Shown one piece after another: positions 16,051-24,704 of a stretch of 64,000 nucleotides of DNA. Each line of letters starts with the position of its first letter. Position 1 is the first letter of the stretch. The notes below the pieces were generated by a model that was not told where the DNA came from, ran no database searches, and saw only the letters and a program-made list of their open reading frames with translations. Origin of the DNA: DATBGO01 sp050011895 (GTDB taxonomy: Bacteria; Actinomycetota; Actinomycetes; Streptosporangiales; Streptosporangiaceae); assembly GCA_050011895.1 (NCBI GenBank), contig JBEKIF010000017.1, forward strand, positions 25,239-89,238, read 5' to 3'. Both the position numbers and the translations under genes were made by a program.

Positions 16051-17495
16051 ACTCGGGGACCGGGATCGTCGCCGGAATCCTCGGGGCCAGGATCGCCGCC
16101 AGCGGCATCGTCCTGAGTGCCGTCGTCGTCCTTGCTATCGGATTCCAGATCAGAGATGTCCAGTTCGGGGCGGCCGCGCACGAAACCTTCGGGATCGTCG
16201 AGGTCCTCGGGCGTCGGCAGCAGGTCGGGGTGGGCCCAGATGGCTTCCCGGCCGGATATGCCGCGGGCGTCGGTCAGGCCGCGCCAGATAGCCGCCGCCT
16301 CCCTGAGCCTGCGCGGCCGGAGCTCAAGGCCGACCAGGGTCGCAAAGGTCCGCTCCGCGGGCCCGCCGGTGGCACGGCGGCGCCTGATCGCCTCCGCGAG
16401 GGCGCTGGACTGCGGCAGCCGGTCGGTGGCTGCGGACGCCACCACGGTCGCGACCCAGCCTTCCACCAGCGCCAGCATGGTCTCAAGCCTGCTCAACGCG
16501 GCCTTCTGCGCGTCGGTGTCCTCCGGCTGGAACAGGGCGGCCCCGGCGAGCGCCTCGTTGAGGGCCTCGGGGTTGGCAGGGTCGATCTGCGGCATCGCCT
16601 CACGGAGCGCGGAGGCGTCTACCGTGATGCCGCGCGCGTAGTCCTCGACGGCTCCGAGCAGCCGGGCCTTCAGCCAGGGCACATGCGCAAACAGACGGTG
16701 GTGGGCGGCTTCCCGCAGCGCCAGGAAAAGCCTGACCTCGTCTTCGCTTATCGACAGCCCGGCGCCGAACGCGGCCACCCCGGCAGGCAGCAGGGCGGCG
16801 GTGCCATCGGGCGCCAGCGGCAGACCGACGTCGGTCGAGCTGACGACCTCCTGGGCGAGTGCGCCCACAGCGGACCCGGTCTGGCCGCCGACCATCATCC
16901 CGCCGATCCTGCGCATCATCTCGCCGAGCCCGCTCAGCGCCCCGAGGCCGCCGCCGGTCAGCGCCGCCATGGCGGAGCGCATCTCGGGCGGCAGTTCACC
17001 GCCGAGTTCCTCGGGATCCTCGGCCAGCATGCCGCCCATGGCGTCGACCGCTCGGGCCGCGATCGGGTCGCAGAGCTTGGACCAGACCGGCAGGGTCGCC
17101 TCCACCCATTCCGACCTGCTCCATGCCTGCACCGAGCGGATGCCGGTCGGGAACGTGGTGGCGTCCTCAAGCCACAGGTCGGCAAGCCTGATGGCCTCGA
17201 TCACCTTGCCGCGCTCCACCTGCAGCACGCTCGGGTCTCCCTTGGCGGCCACCGTCTGCCTGGCCACGTTCTTGGCGAGGTCCCAGTTGACCGGGCCGCC
17301 CTGCCAGGACATCAGGTCGGCGAACTGCCGGAGGGCGTCGGCGAACTGCTGCGGGTCACCAAGGGGCCCCAGCGGGCCCATGGCACCAGCGGGCCCGGCG
17401 GGCCCGCCGGCGCCCCCGCCGCCGGACGCCGGCGAATCGTCACGATCCTTGTCCGGGTCACCGGGCAAACCGAAGCCGAAGGGAGGATCAGTCAT
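16047..17495 (-). CDS. DUF2342 zincin-like metalloprotease family (Rv3195-like)
   Basis: This 482-residue protein has a Gly/Pro/Asp-rich first 45 residues, a large helical core and an acidic C-terminal tail (about 440-482). The family, one branch of which is named coenzyme F420 biosynthesis-associated, has a zincin-like fold. Here the candidate zinc helix reads LREAAHHRLFAHVPWL, with two adjacent His and a third His after five residues. No activity is established for the family that I know of. ATG 17495 is preferred because GGGAG lies 6 bp upstream; an in-frame GTG at 17507 would overlap that site. It is divergent from the epimerase across 65 bp. Confidence 0.8.
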   Translation of the reverse strand: MTDPPFGFGLPGDPDKDRDDSPASGGGGAGGPAGPAGAMGPLGPLGDPQQFADALRQFADLMSWQGGPVNWDLAKNVARQTVAAKGDPSVLQVERGKVIEAIRLADLWLEDATTFPTGIRSVQAWSRSEWVEATLPVWSKLCDPIAARAVDAMGGMLAEDPEELGGELPPEMRSAMAALTGGGLGALSGLGEMMRRIGGMMVGGQTGSAVGALAQEVVSSTDVGLPLAPDGTAALLPAGVAAFGAGLSISEDEVRLFLALREAAHHRLFAHVPWLKARLLGAVEDYARGITVDASALREAMPQIDPANPEALNEALAGAALFQPEDTDAQKAALSRLETMLALVEGWVATVVASAATDRLPQSSALAEAIRRRRATGGPAERTFATLVGLELRPRRLREAAAIWRGLTDARGISGREAIWAHPDLLPTPEDLDDPEGFVRGRPELDISDLESDSKDDDGTQDDAAGGDPGPEDSGDDPGPRV

Positions 17496-17560
17496 CTTTG
17501 CTCCCACTCAGGCAGGATGGAAGAGTCACGTCCGCCACGTTATCCCGGGAGTGCTGCGCG

Positions 17561-18682
17561 GTGAGCAACCGAGATGCCCAGGTTCGCCAAGGGCAAAGTC
17601 CGGACGGGCGGCCTGGAGCCGCCCGGCGCCGGCGACCGGTGGTCGCGGTCACCGGAGCGGCACAAGGCGTGGGCCACGCGCTCACGATGCGGCTGGCCGC
17701 CTCGACGCGGATCGGCCGGGTAGTCGCGATCGACGATCACCGGGGCGACGCGACGGGGGTCACGTGGCGAGTGGTTGACGTGCGCGACCCGGCCCTGGCC
17801 GGGCGGTTGTCCGGGGTCGACGTCCTCGTGCACACGGACATCGACCTTACGCCCGGCGCCGATCACCGGTCGCGGCGCGCCTTCAATGTCCGCGGCGCGC
17901 AGACCGTGCTGACTGCGGCCGCGGCCGGGCGTGTCGGCCGTGTGGTGCTGCTGACGAGCGCGATGGTCTATGGCGCCCGGCCGGATAATCCGGTGCCGCT
18001 CGATGAGGCCGCGCCGCTGCGCGCTGAGGCTGACGGGAGCGTGGTCGGGGACCTGCTGGAGATCGAGCATCTCGCGCAGCGCTCGCCGCGGACCAACCCC
18101 GGGATGGCGATCACCGTCGTGCGGCCTGCCGCGCTGGTAGGTGAGGGCATCGACACCCTCGTGACCAGGCATTTCGAAGCGCCGCGGCTGCTGGCCGTGA
18201 AAGGCTGCGCGGCGCGATGGCAGTTCTGCCACGTGACTGACCTGGTGTCCGCGCTCGAGCTTGCCGCGGCCGGCGAGGTGACCGGCCAGTTCGCGGTGGG
18301 CTGCGATGGCTGGCTGGAGCAAGCGGAGGTCGAAGAGCTCTCCGGGCTGCACAGGCTCGAGCTTCCTGCGGGCCTGACGCTACGCACCGCGCAGCGCCTG
18401 CATCGGGCCGGGATAACACCGGCACCCGTCACCGACCTTCATTTCGTCGTGTACCCGTGGGTGGTCGACTGCGCGGCGCTGCGGGCGGCCGGGTGGCGGC
18501 CGGCCGTCCGCAACGCCGAGGCTCTGCAGGCCCTGCTGGCTGAGCGGTCCGGCCATCACGCGGTGGCGGGGCGCCGGCTGGACAAGAAGGACGCGACGAT
18601 CACCGCGGCCGGCGCGACGGTCGCGGTGATCGGCACGGCAGCGATTGTCCGCCGGGCCAGGCGGCGGCGGCGCGCGCCCTGA
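17561..18682 (+). CDS. NAD-dependent epimerase/dehydratase family protein
   Basis: An extended-SDR protein of 373 residues. The Rossmann motif VTGAAQGVGHAL is near residue 30. VLVHTDIDLTP and VVLLTSAMVYGARPD follow, with Ser and the YG of the catalytic Tyr region, but the YxxxK Lys is not obvious (downstream reads LLEIEHLAQRS). The C-terminal 50 residues include a basic tail after a hydrophobic segment (ITAAGATVAVIGTAAIV), perhaps a membrane anchor. GTG 17561 is preferred, with GGGAG nearby; a TTG at 17498 is unlikely. It matches neighbours of Rv3194c-Rv3195. Substrate unknown, probably a sugar nucleotide or similar. Confidence 0.75.
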   Translation: MSNRDAQVRQGQSPDGRPGAARRRRPVVAVTGAAQGVGHALTMRLAASTRIGRVVAIDDHRGDATGVTWRVVDVRDPALAGRLSGVDVLVHTDIDLTPGADHRSRRAFNVRGAQTVLTAAAAGRVGRVVLLTSAMVYGARPDNPVPLDEAAPLRAEADGSVVGDLLEIEHLAQRSPRTNPGMAITVVRPAALVGEGIDTLVTRHFEAPRLLAVKGCAARWQFCHVTDLVSALELAAAGEVTGQFAVGCDGWLEQAEVEELSGLHRLELPAGLTLRTAQRLHRAGITPAPVTDLHFVVYPWVVDCAALRAAGWRPAVRNAEALQALLAERSGHHAVAGRRLDKKDATITAAGATVAVIGTAAIVRRARRRRRAP

Positions 18683-18704
18683 GCCGTTCGCGGTATTTTG
18701 CAGC

Positions 18705-19127
18705 ATGGACGTGATCAGGCTGGCCGAACTGCGCGACACGCCGCTCTCGGTGGACGAGGTGCGTGCCGCCATCATGGATCCGGCTGCCGGCGGCGTCGCG
18801 CTGTTCACCGGCGCGGTCCGGGATCATGATCATGGACGGGGGGTCGTCCGGCTTTCCTACAGCGCTCACCCGTCCGCCGCGACGGAGCTACGGCGGGTGG
18901 CCGAGAAGGTGGCGGCCAGCTACGACGTCCTGGCGCTTGCGGCCGTGCACCGTGTCGGTGAGCTGGACGTCGGTGACCTGGCCGTCGTGGTCGGAGCGTC
19001 CTGCGTGCACCGCGACTCAGCGTTCGATGCCTGCCGTGCCCTGATCGACGAGCTCAAGGCAACCGTGCCGATCTGGAAGCACCAGCTGTTCAGCGGCGGC
19101 GACAGCGAGTGGGTGAACGGCGCGTAG
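18705..19127 (+). CDS. moaE: molybdopterin synthase catalytic subunit
   Basis: MoaE (140 residues) transfers sulfur from the MoaD thiocarboxylate to precursor Z (cPMP) to make molybdopterin. Seen: FTGAVRDHDHG near the start, HRVGELDVGDLAVVV and the catalytic Lys125 in VPIWKHQLF, with a second Lys at 118. ATG 18705 fits the family length. No moaD or other moa gene is adjacent; MoeZ at 60 kb may activate the MoaD partner. It sits 22 bp after the epimerase and 9 bp before the PDZ protease. Confidence 0.9.
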   Translation: MDVIRLAELRDTPLSVDEVRAAIMDPAAGGVALFTGAVRDHDHGRGVVRLSYSAHPSAATELRRVAEKVAASYDVLALAAVHRVGELDVGDLAVVVGASCVHRDSAFDACRALIDELKATVPIWKHQLFSGGDSEWVNGA

Positions 19128-19136
19128 TCTTCCCCC

Positions 19137-20171
19137 ATGTCCCGCCGTCTCGTGACGCTGCTGGTGGCCGGAGCCGGAGTACTTGCCGCGCTGGTGGTCG
19201 CCGTCTTCGCGCCGGTCCCTTATGTGGCGCTCACCCCGGGCCCGACCCTGAATACGCTGGGCAGCTCGCGCGGGCAGCCGCTGATCCAGATCAGCGGGCA
19301 TCCGACCTATCCGGTCGCCGGGAACCTCAACATGGTGACAGTGAGCTTTCTCGGCGGCCCGGGAACCGGCTTCAACATCCTGGCGGCCCTGCGAGCCTGG
19401 CTGAGCCCGCAGGACGCGGTGGTGCCTGCCACGGAGATCTTCACTCCGGGCCAGACACAACAGCAGATCGCCCAGCAGGACACCGCGGAGATGACGAATT
19501 CGCAGCAGAGCGCCACCGCGGCCGCGCTCTGCCAGCTGCGGATCAGCTTCAAGACGGTGGATGCCATCCAGGCGACGGAGAAGGGCCTGCCTGCCTTCGG
19601 CGTGCTGCGCAAGGGCGATGTCATCACCGCGGTCAACGGCACGCCCGTAACGTGCCGCGCCGACGCCGGGGTGCTGATCCGCCGGGGCAGGCCAGGCGCG
19701 CCGGTGGAGCTGACGATCGACAGGAAAGGCAAGACCCAGCGAGTCCGGCTGGTGACGGCCAATGTCTCCGGCCAGGCCGTGGTGGGCGTGCAGGTAGCGG
19801 AGAGCTTTGCGTTCCCGTTCACCGTGAAGATCAGCCTCGGCGAGGACATCGGCGGCCCGAGCGCCGGCCTCATGTTCGCCCTCGGCATCATCGACAAGCT
19901 CACGCCCGCAAACCTCACCGGCGGCAAGTTCATCGCCGGGACCGGGGAGATCGAGGCAAACGGCACAGTCGACCCGATTGGCGGGATCCAGCAGAAGATG
20001 GTCGGGGCCCGCGCGGCCGGGGCGACTGTCTTCCTGACCCCGGCCGCCAACTGTCCCGATACGGCCGGCGCGGTGCCGGCCGGGCTGCGCCTGATCAAGG
20101 TGAGCACCCTGGCCGGCGCCATCAGCGGGCTGCAGGCGCTGAAGGCAGGCAGGCCGGTGCCGTCCTGCTGA
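19137..20171 (+). CDS. membrane-anchored PDZ and Lon-type (S16) serine protease, YlbL-like
   Basis: A 344-residue protein with one N-terminal membrane helix (about 5-30), a PDZ domain (about 130-210, FGVLRKGDVITAVNG) and a Lon-type proteolytic domain. The Ser-Lys dyad is Ser242 (GGPSAGLMFA) and Lys287 (GGIQQKMVGA), 45 residues apart as in the YlbL family. It is predicted extracytoplasmic and probably acts in envelope protein quality control. Same gene as Rv3194c by context, and the following UPF0182 gene matches Rv3193c. Confidence 0.92.
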   Translation: MSRRLVTLLVAGAGVLAALVVAVFAPVPYVALTPGPTLNTLGSSRGQPLIQISGHPTYPVAGNLNMVTVSFLGGPGTGFNILAALRAWLSPQDAVVPATEIFTPGQTQQQIAQQDTAEMTNSQQSATAAALCQLRISFKTVDAIQATEKGLPAFGVLRKGDVITAVNGTPVTCRADAGVLIRRGRPGAPVELTIDRKGKTQRVRLVTANVSGQAVVGVQVAESFAFPFTVKISLGEDIGGPSAGLMFALGIIDKLTPANLTGGKFIAGTGEIEANGTVDPIGGIQQKMVGARAAGATVFLTPAANCPDTAGAVPAGLRLIKVSTLAGAISGLQALKAGRPVPSC

Positions 20172-20255
20172 CCGGCCGTCCGGCTGTCCAGCTGACCGGC
20201 TTTGGCAACCGGCCCCGAGTGCCTGCCCGCGCCACGTTGATCGCCGATTAGTTCG

Positions 20256-20282
20256 GGAACCTTGCCGGCTACCGGTAAGTTG
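20256..20282 (+). promoter_or_regulatory. candidate SigR/SigH-type (ECF) promoter for the UPF0182 gene
   Basis: GGGAAC at 20256-20261 and GTT at 20280-20282 are 18 bp apart, matching the oxidative/disulfide-stress sigma consensus (GGGAA then 17-19 bp then GTT). It lies about 100 bp before the GTG start at 20379. The consensus is short, so chance matches are common. Confidence 0.35.
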
Positions 20283-20378
20283 CGTCATGAGGCGCACATC
20301 CGTGCGACCGGCCAGCGTGGCATGGGCCTCAACGTGCCGCTCGCTGCCTCATGGCCGAGGTGACGTAAGGGGGAGGGC

Positions 20379-23321
20379 GTGGCCTTCCGAGCTCCTGGCC
20401 AGCCAAGGCCGCCCGGCGGCCGACCGATCGTCCTGCCCCGCTGGACCAAGTTCTTTCTCCCGGCGGCCATCGCGCTGGTCGCCCTGATAGTGATCGTCAC
20501 GATCGCGGCCGGGGTATCGACTGATTTCCTCTGGTTTCACTCGATCGGGTACACCTCCGTCTTCAGCACGACCTACGGCACCAAGTGGGCGCTGTTCGTC
20601 GTGACGGCCCTGTTCATGACCGCCGTGATAGGGCTCAACATCTGGCTCGCCTACCGGCTCCGGCCTACCTACCGCCCGACCTCGCACGAGCAACAGGGGC
20701 TGGAGGCCTATCGCCTGGTCATCGACCCGCACCGGAAGTTGATGCTCGGAGTGGTGCTGGGCCTGATCGGTCTTGTCTCCGGCCTTACTGCCGCGGGCAG
20801 CTGGCGCACCTGGCTGCTGTTCTCCAACCGGACCAGCTTCGGCGTCGTTGATCCGCAGTTCCATCTGGACCTCTCGTTTTTCGTCTTTGTCTATCCCTTC
20901 ATCAGGATGGCGCTCAGCTACCTCTTCGCCGCCGTGCTGCTGTCGCTGCTCGCCGCCGCCGCTGTGCACTACCTGTACGGCGGCCTGCGGCTGCAGCCGC
21001 GCGGCGAGCGGGCGACTCCGGCGGCCCGGACCCACCTGTTCGTGATAGTCGGCGTATTCATGCTGCTTAAGGCGGTCGCCTACTGGGTGGACCGGTACGG
21101 CATCGATTTCTCGCAGCGCGGAGTCGTGCAGACGGGCGCGTCCTACACCGACGTGAACGCGGTCCTGCCCGCCAAGACGGTGCTCGCCATCATCGCGGTG
21201 ATCTGCGCTGCGCTTTTCTTCGCGGGCGCGCTCCGCCGCAGCTCGATGCTGCCCGCCGTCGGGTTCGGGCTGCTTGTGCTGTCCGCGGTGCTGATCGGCG
21301 GGGTGTACCCGGCGATCATCCAGCAGTTCGTGGTCAAGCCGAACGAGGCCGCGAAGGAGACCCCGTACCTCAGCCGTGAGATCGCCAGCACCCGGACCGC
21401 CTACGGGCTGAACCGGGTCCAGGTCAGCCAGTACTCCGCGGTATCGGCTGAATCCGCGGCCCTGCTGGCCAGGCAGGCGGCCGGGCTGCCCGACGTGCGG
21501 CTGCTCGACCAGGGCGTGGTCTCGCCATCGTTCCAGCAGCTTCAGCAGGTCAAGGGCTACTACAAGTTCGCCAACGTCCTGTCCGTCGACAGGTACCCGG
21601 TGCCGGGCGCCGCGGTGCCCGTCGACCAGGTCGTCGGCGTCCGCGACATGGCAGGGCCGCCGGCCGGCCAGGGCAACTGGATCAACAGCCATCTCGTCTA
21701 CACGCACGGTTTCGGCTTCGTCGCGGCCGCCGCGGACTCAGCGACACCCGGCGGCAACCCGGTCTTCACCGAGGGCGACATCCCGCCCGGCGGCGAACTT
21801 GGCAATTTCCAGCCCCGGATCTACTTCGGCCAGCAGGAGACGAGCTACGCCATCGTCGGCGGGCACCAGCAGGAACTCGACTACCCGAGCAGCCAGAGCG
21901 CAAGCGGCCAGGCGAACACGACCTACAAAGGCGGCGGCGGGGTCCCGATCGGCTCGCCGCTCAACCGCCTGCTCTACGCGATCAAGTTCCGCGAGGTCAA
22001 CATCCTGCTGTCCGGGGCCATCGACGGCAACTCAAAGATCATGTACATCAGGGACCCGGTGTCCAGGGTGGCCAAGGTAGCGCCGTTCCTCACGCTGGAC
22101 GGCAATCCCTACCCGGTTATCTCGGGCGGCCAGGTCCTCTGGGTGGTCGACGCGTACACCACCACCGACAATTACCCGTACTCGCAGCGGCTTGACCTGC
22201 AGCAGGCCACCTCGGACAGCTACAGCCTGGACGGCTCGGTGGCAGGCACCGGCGGGCAGGTGAACTACATCCGCAACTCGGTCAAGGCGGTGGTGAACGC
22301 TTACACCGGGGCCGTCACGCTGTATCAGTGGGGCGGCAACGACCCGATCCTGGACACCTGGAAGAAGGCGTTTCCCGGGGTCATTAAGCCGGCCAGCGCC
22401 ATCCCGGCCGACCTCAAGCCGCATCTGCGCTACCCGCCCGTCCTGTTCGAGGTGCAGCGCCAGGTCCTCGCCCAGTTCCACGTCCAGCAGGCCCAGGAGT
22501 TCTACCAGGGGCAGAACTTCTGGGCGGTGCCTATTGACCCGAGCGGCACGGCGCAAGGCCAGTCGAGCCAGCCGCCCTACTACCTGACCATGACGATGCC
22601 GGGATACTCCTCGCCGGAGTTCTCGCTGATGACGACGTTCACCCCGCGCGGGCGGGCCAACCTCGCCGCGTTCATGGCCGTGGACAGCAACCCGCTGAGT
22701 ACGGACTACGGCACGATCAGGGTCCTGCAGCTGCCCCAGGACACGGCTATCAGGGGCCCGGGGCAGGTCCAGAACGTTTTCGAGTCCAACTCCCGGGTCG
22801 CCTCCCAGCTGACGCTGCTGCGGCAGGGCGGCTCCCAGGTGACCCTGGGCAACCTGATCACGCTGCCGGTCGGCGGCGGCCTGATGTACTTCGAGCCCGT
22901 GTACGTATCCCAGTCGGCGGCGGGCAACGGCGGCTCGTATCCCACGCTGCAGCAGGTGCTTGTGTACTACAACGGCCGGGTCGGGTTCTCCCCGACGCTG
23001 CCGGCCGCCCTCGCCCAGGCGCTTGGCGTATCGGCGGCCCCGACGCCGTCAAGCCCGTCAGGAGGCAGCACTGGCCCGGCCGCGACCTCGACGGTACTGC
23101 GGTACCTCAGGCAGGCGGAGAGCCTGTACACCGCGGCCCAGGCGGACCTCAGGAGCGGTGACTTCGCCGCCTACGGCCGGGACATCGCCGCGATGAAAGC
23201 GGCGCTCGACAACGCCAGCAAGGCGGCCCAGGGCAGCACGCCCTCCGCCGGCCGAGCAAGCCCATCGCCATCGTCCTCGGCAACGCCCGCGGCGTCGCCA
23301 TCTTCCGGCGCGAGCCCGTAG
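20379..23321 (+). CDS. UPF0182 family large membrane protein
   Basis: A 980-residue actinobacterial UPF0182 protein. About seven membrane helices occupy the first 310 residues, beginning with FFLPAAIALVALIVIVTIAAG. A long extracytoplasmic domain of about 580 residues follows, and a Ser/Pro-rich tail (about 895-980) contains a helical patch. Function is unknown; related proteins in M. tuberculosis include Rv3193c. GTG 20379 follows AAGGGGGAGGGC. The C-terminal tail is low-complexity (SPSPSSS), probably disordered. It is the last gene of the forward block from the epimerase onward. Confidence 0.9.
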   Translation: MAFRAPGQPRPPGGRPIVLPRWTKFFLPAAIALVALIVIVTIAAGVSTDFLWFHSIGYTSVFSTTYGTKWALFVVTALFMTAVIGLNIWLAYRLRPTYRPTSHEQQGLEAYRLVIDPHRKLMLGVVLGLIGLVSGLTAAGSWRTWLLFSNRTSFGVVDPQFHLDLSFFVFVYPFIRMALSYLFAAVLLSLLAAAAVHYLYGGLRLQPRGERATPAARTHLFVIVGVFMLLKAVAYWVDRYGIDFSQRGVVQTGASYTDVNAVLPAKTVLAIIAVICAALFFAGALRRSSMLPAVGFGLLVLSAVLIGGVYPAIIQQFVVKPNEAAKETPYLSREIASTRTAYGLNRVQVSQYSAVSAESAALLARQAAGLPDVRLLDQGVVSPSFQQLQQVKGYYKFANVLSVDRYPVPGAAVPVDQVVGVRDMAGPPAGQGNWINSHLVYTHGFGFVAAAADSATPGGNPVFTEGDIPPGGELGNFQPRIYFGQQETSYAIVGGHQQELDYPSSQSASGQANTTYKGGGGVPIGSPLNRLLYAIKFREVNILLSGAIDGNSKIMYIRDPVSRVAKVAPFLTLDGNPYPVISGGQVLWVVDAYTTTDNYPYSQRLDLQQATSDSYSLDGSVAGTGGQVNYIRNSVKAVVNAYTGAVTLYQWGGNDPILDTWKKAFPGVIKPASAIPADLKPHLRYPPVLFEVQRQVLAQFHVQQAQEFYQGQNFWAVPIDPSGTAQGQSSQPPYYLTMTMPGYSSPEFSLMTTFTPRGRANLAAFMAVDSNPLSTDYGTIRVLQLPQDTAIRGPGQVQNVFESNSRVASQLTLLRQGGSQVTLGNLITLPVGGGLMYFEPVYVSQSAAGNGGSYPTLQQVLVYYNGRVGFSPTLPAALAQALGVSAAPTPSSPSGGSTGPAATSTVLRYLRQAESLYTAAQADLRSGDFAAYGRDIAAMKAALDNASKAAQGSTPSAGRASPSPSSSATPAASPSSGASP

Positions 23322-23452
23322 CCCATGGCCTCGCGTTCCGCCACGCGACCCGGCCGGCCTAGCCAGACTGTCGGCGGCCAGCCCCGATCCGGCCGGCGCC
23401 GTTTCCCGTTCTGGCGCGGCCACGGCGCTGAGGCGGAGGGCGTACGCTCAGA

Positions 23453-23491
23453 CCTGACGGGACATCCTGAGTCCTGACGGACATCCTGAGT
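23453..23491 (+). repeat. 20-bp direct repeat upstream of the glycosyltransferase
   Basis: CCTGACGGGACATCCTGAGT (23453-23472) is followed directly by the same sequence lacking one G (23473-23491). It sits 66 bp before the glycosyltransferase start, where a promoter or operator would be, but could be a chance duplication. Confidence 0.75.
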
Positions 23492-23556
23492 AACGCTCGC
23501 CTCCGATGGTCTCGTCGCCCCCCCAGAAGGGCTTGCTGAAAGGAGCCTGACCGGTC

Positions 23557-24693
23557 GTGTCGCCTAGGGTGCTTATAGACGCGACCGCTGTGCCCGCGGA
23601 CCGCGGTGCGCTGGGCCGCTATGTCGACGGGCTGGTGAGTGCACTGGACGCAGCCGGGGCGGAACTGGCGGTCGCGTGCCAGCGTGCCGACGAGGAGCGG
23701 TACGAGCGGCTGATCCCGGCGGCGCGGATCGTCGCCGCACCGCCAGCCATCGCGCACCGGCCTGCCAGGCTCGCCTGGGAGCAGAGCGGCCTGCCGCTTG
23801 TGGCCCAGCAGGTCAACGCTGACGTCCTGCACCTGCCGCACTACTCGATGCCGTTGCGGCCTGGTACGCCGAGCGTGGTGACCATTCACGACCTCACGTT
23901 CTTCACCGAGCCTGACGCGCACAGCCCGGTGACCGCGACATTCTACAAGTCAGCGATCCGCACCTCCGTGCGCCGTGCTACCCGCCTGATCGTCCCGTCC
24001 AAGGCGACGAGGGACGAGCTTGTCCGCACCCTGGGCGCCGATCCGACCAGGATCGACGTCGCGTACCACGGCGTCGATCACACGCGCTTTCACCAGCCGA
24101 CGCAGGCCCAGGTGCGGCAGGTTTCCGGCCGGCTCGGCCTGCACGACAAGCCGTACGTCGCCTACCTCGGCACCCTTGAGCCCCGCAAGAACATCCCTGC
24201 CCTGATCAACGGCTGGGCGGAGGCGGTAGCTGACCTGGATGAGCCGCCTGCCCTGGTGCTGGCCGGCGGGAGCGGCTGGAGCGAGGAGGTGGACGAGGCG
24301 GTCGCAGCGATTCCCGCGCACCTGCGTGTCGTGCGCCCCGGCTACCTGCACTTCACCGATCTTCCCGGGTTCCTCGGCGGCGCGCTCGTCGTCGCGTTTC
24401 CTTCTACCAGCGAGGGATTCGGGCTGCCGGTTCTTGAGGCCATGGCATGCGGCGCGCCGGTCCTGACCACGCATAAGACATCGCTCCCCGAGGTGGGCGG
24501 TGACGCGGTCGCCTACACCGAGCCGGACGCCGCCAGCATCCAGAGCACCTTGCGGACGCTACTCGGTGACCCGGCGCGCCGGGAGGCCCTGGGTGCAGCG
24601 GGTCACGCCAGGGCGCTGGAATTCACCTGGGCCGCCTCAGCCGAGGCGCACCTCGCCTCGTATGAGCGTGCGGCAGTCCAGGGCCGCGAGTAG
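23557..24693 (+). CDS. GT4-family glycosyltransferase
   Basis: A GT-B fold, retaining GT4 glycosyltransferase of 378 residues. The N-terminal domain opens RVLIDATAVPADRGALGRYVDG with the Gly-rich loop. The donor-binding C-terminal domain carries YLGTLEPRKNIPALI and the EX7E motif in TSEGFGLPVLEAMACG. It probably adds a mannose-type sugar during lipoglycan or polysaccharide synthesis, since a sugar nucleotidyltransferase follows 11 bp later. GTG 23557 has GAAAGGAGC upstream. Exact donor and acceptor are unknown. Confidence 0.9.
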   Translation: MSPRVLIDATAVPADRGALGRYVDGLVSALDAAGAELAVACQRADEERYERLIPAARIVAAPPAIAHRPARLAWEQSGLPLVAQQVNADVLHLPHYSMPLRPGTPSVVTIHDLTFFTEPDAHSPVTATFYKSAIRTSVRRATRLIVPSKATRDELVRTLGADPTRIDVAYHGVDHTRFHQPTQAQVRQVSGRLGLHDKPYVAYLGTLEPRKNIPALINGWAEAVADLDEPPALVLAGGSGWSEEVDEAVAAIPAHLRVVRPGYLHFTDLPGFLGGALVVAFPSTSEGFGLPVLEAMACGAPVLTTHKTSLPEVGGDAVAYTEPDAASIQSTLRTLLGDPARREALGAAGHARALEFTWAASAEAHLASYERAAVQGRE

Positions 24694-24704
24694 TCTCCCT
24701 GCCC

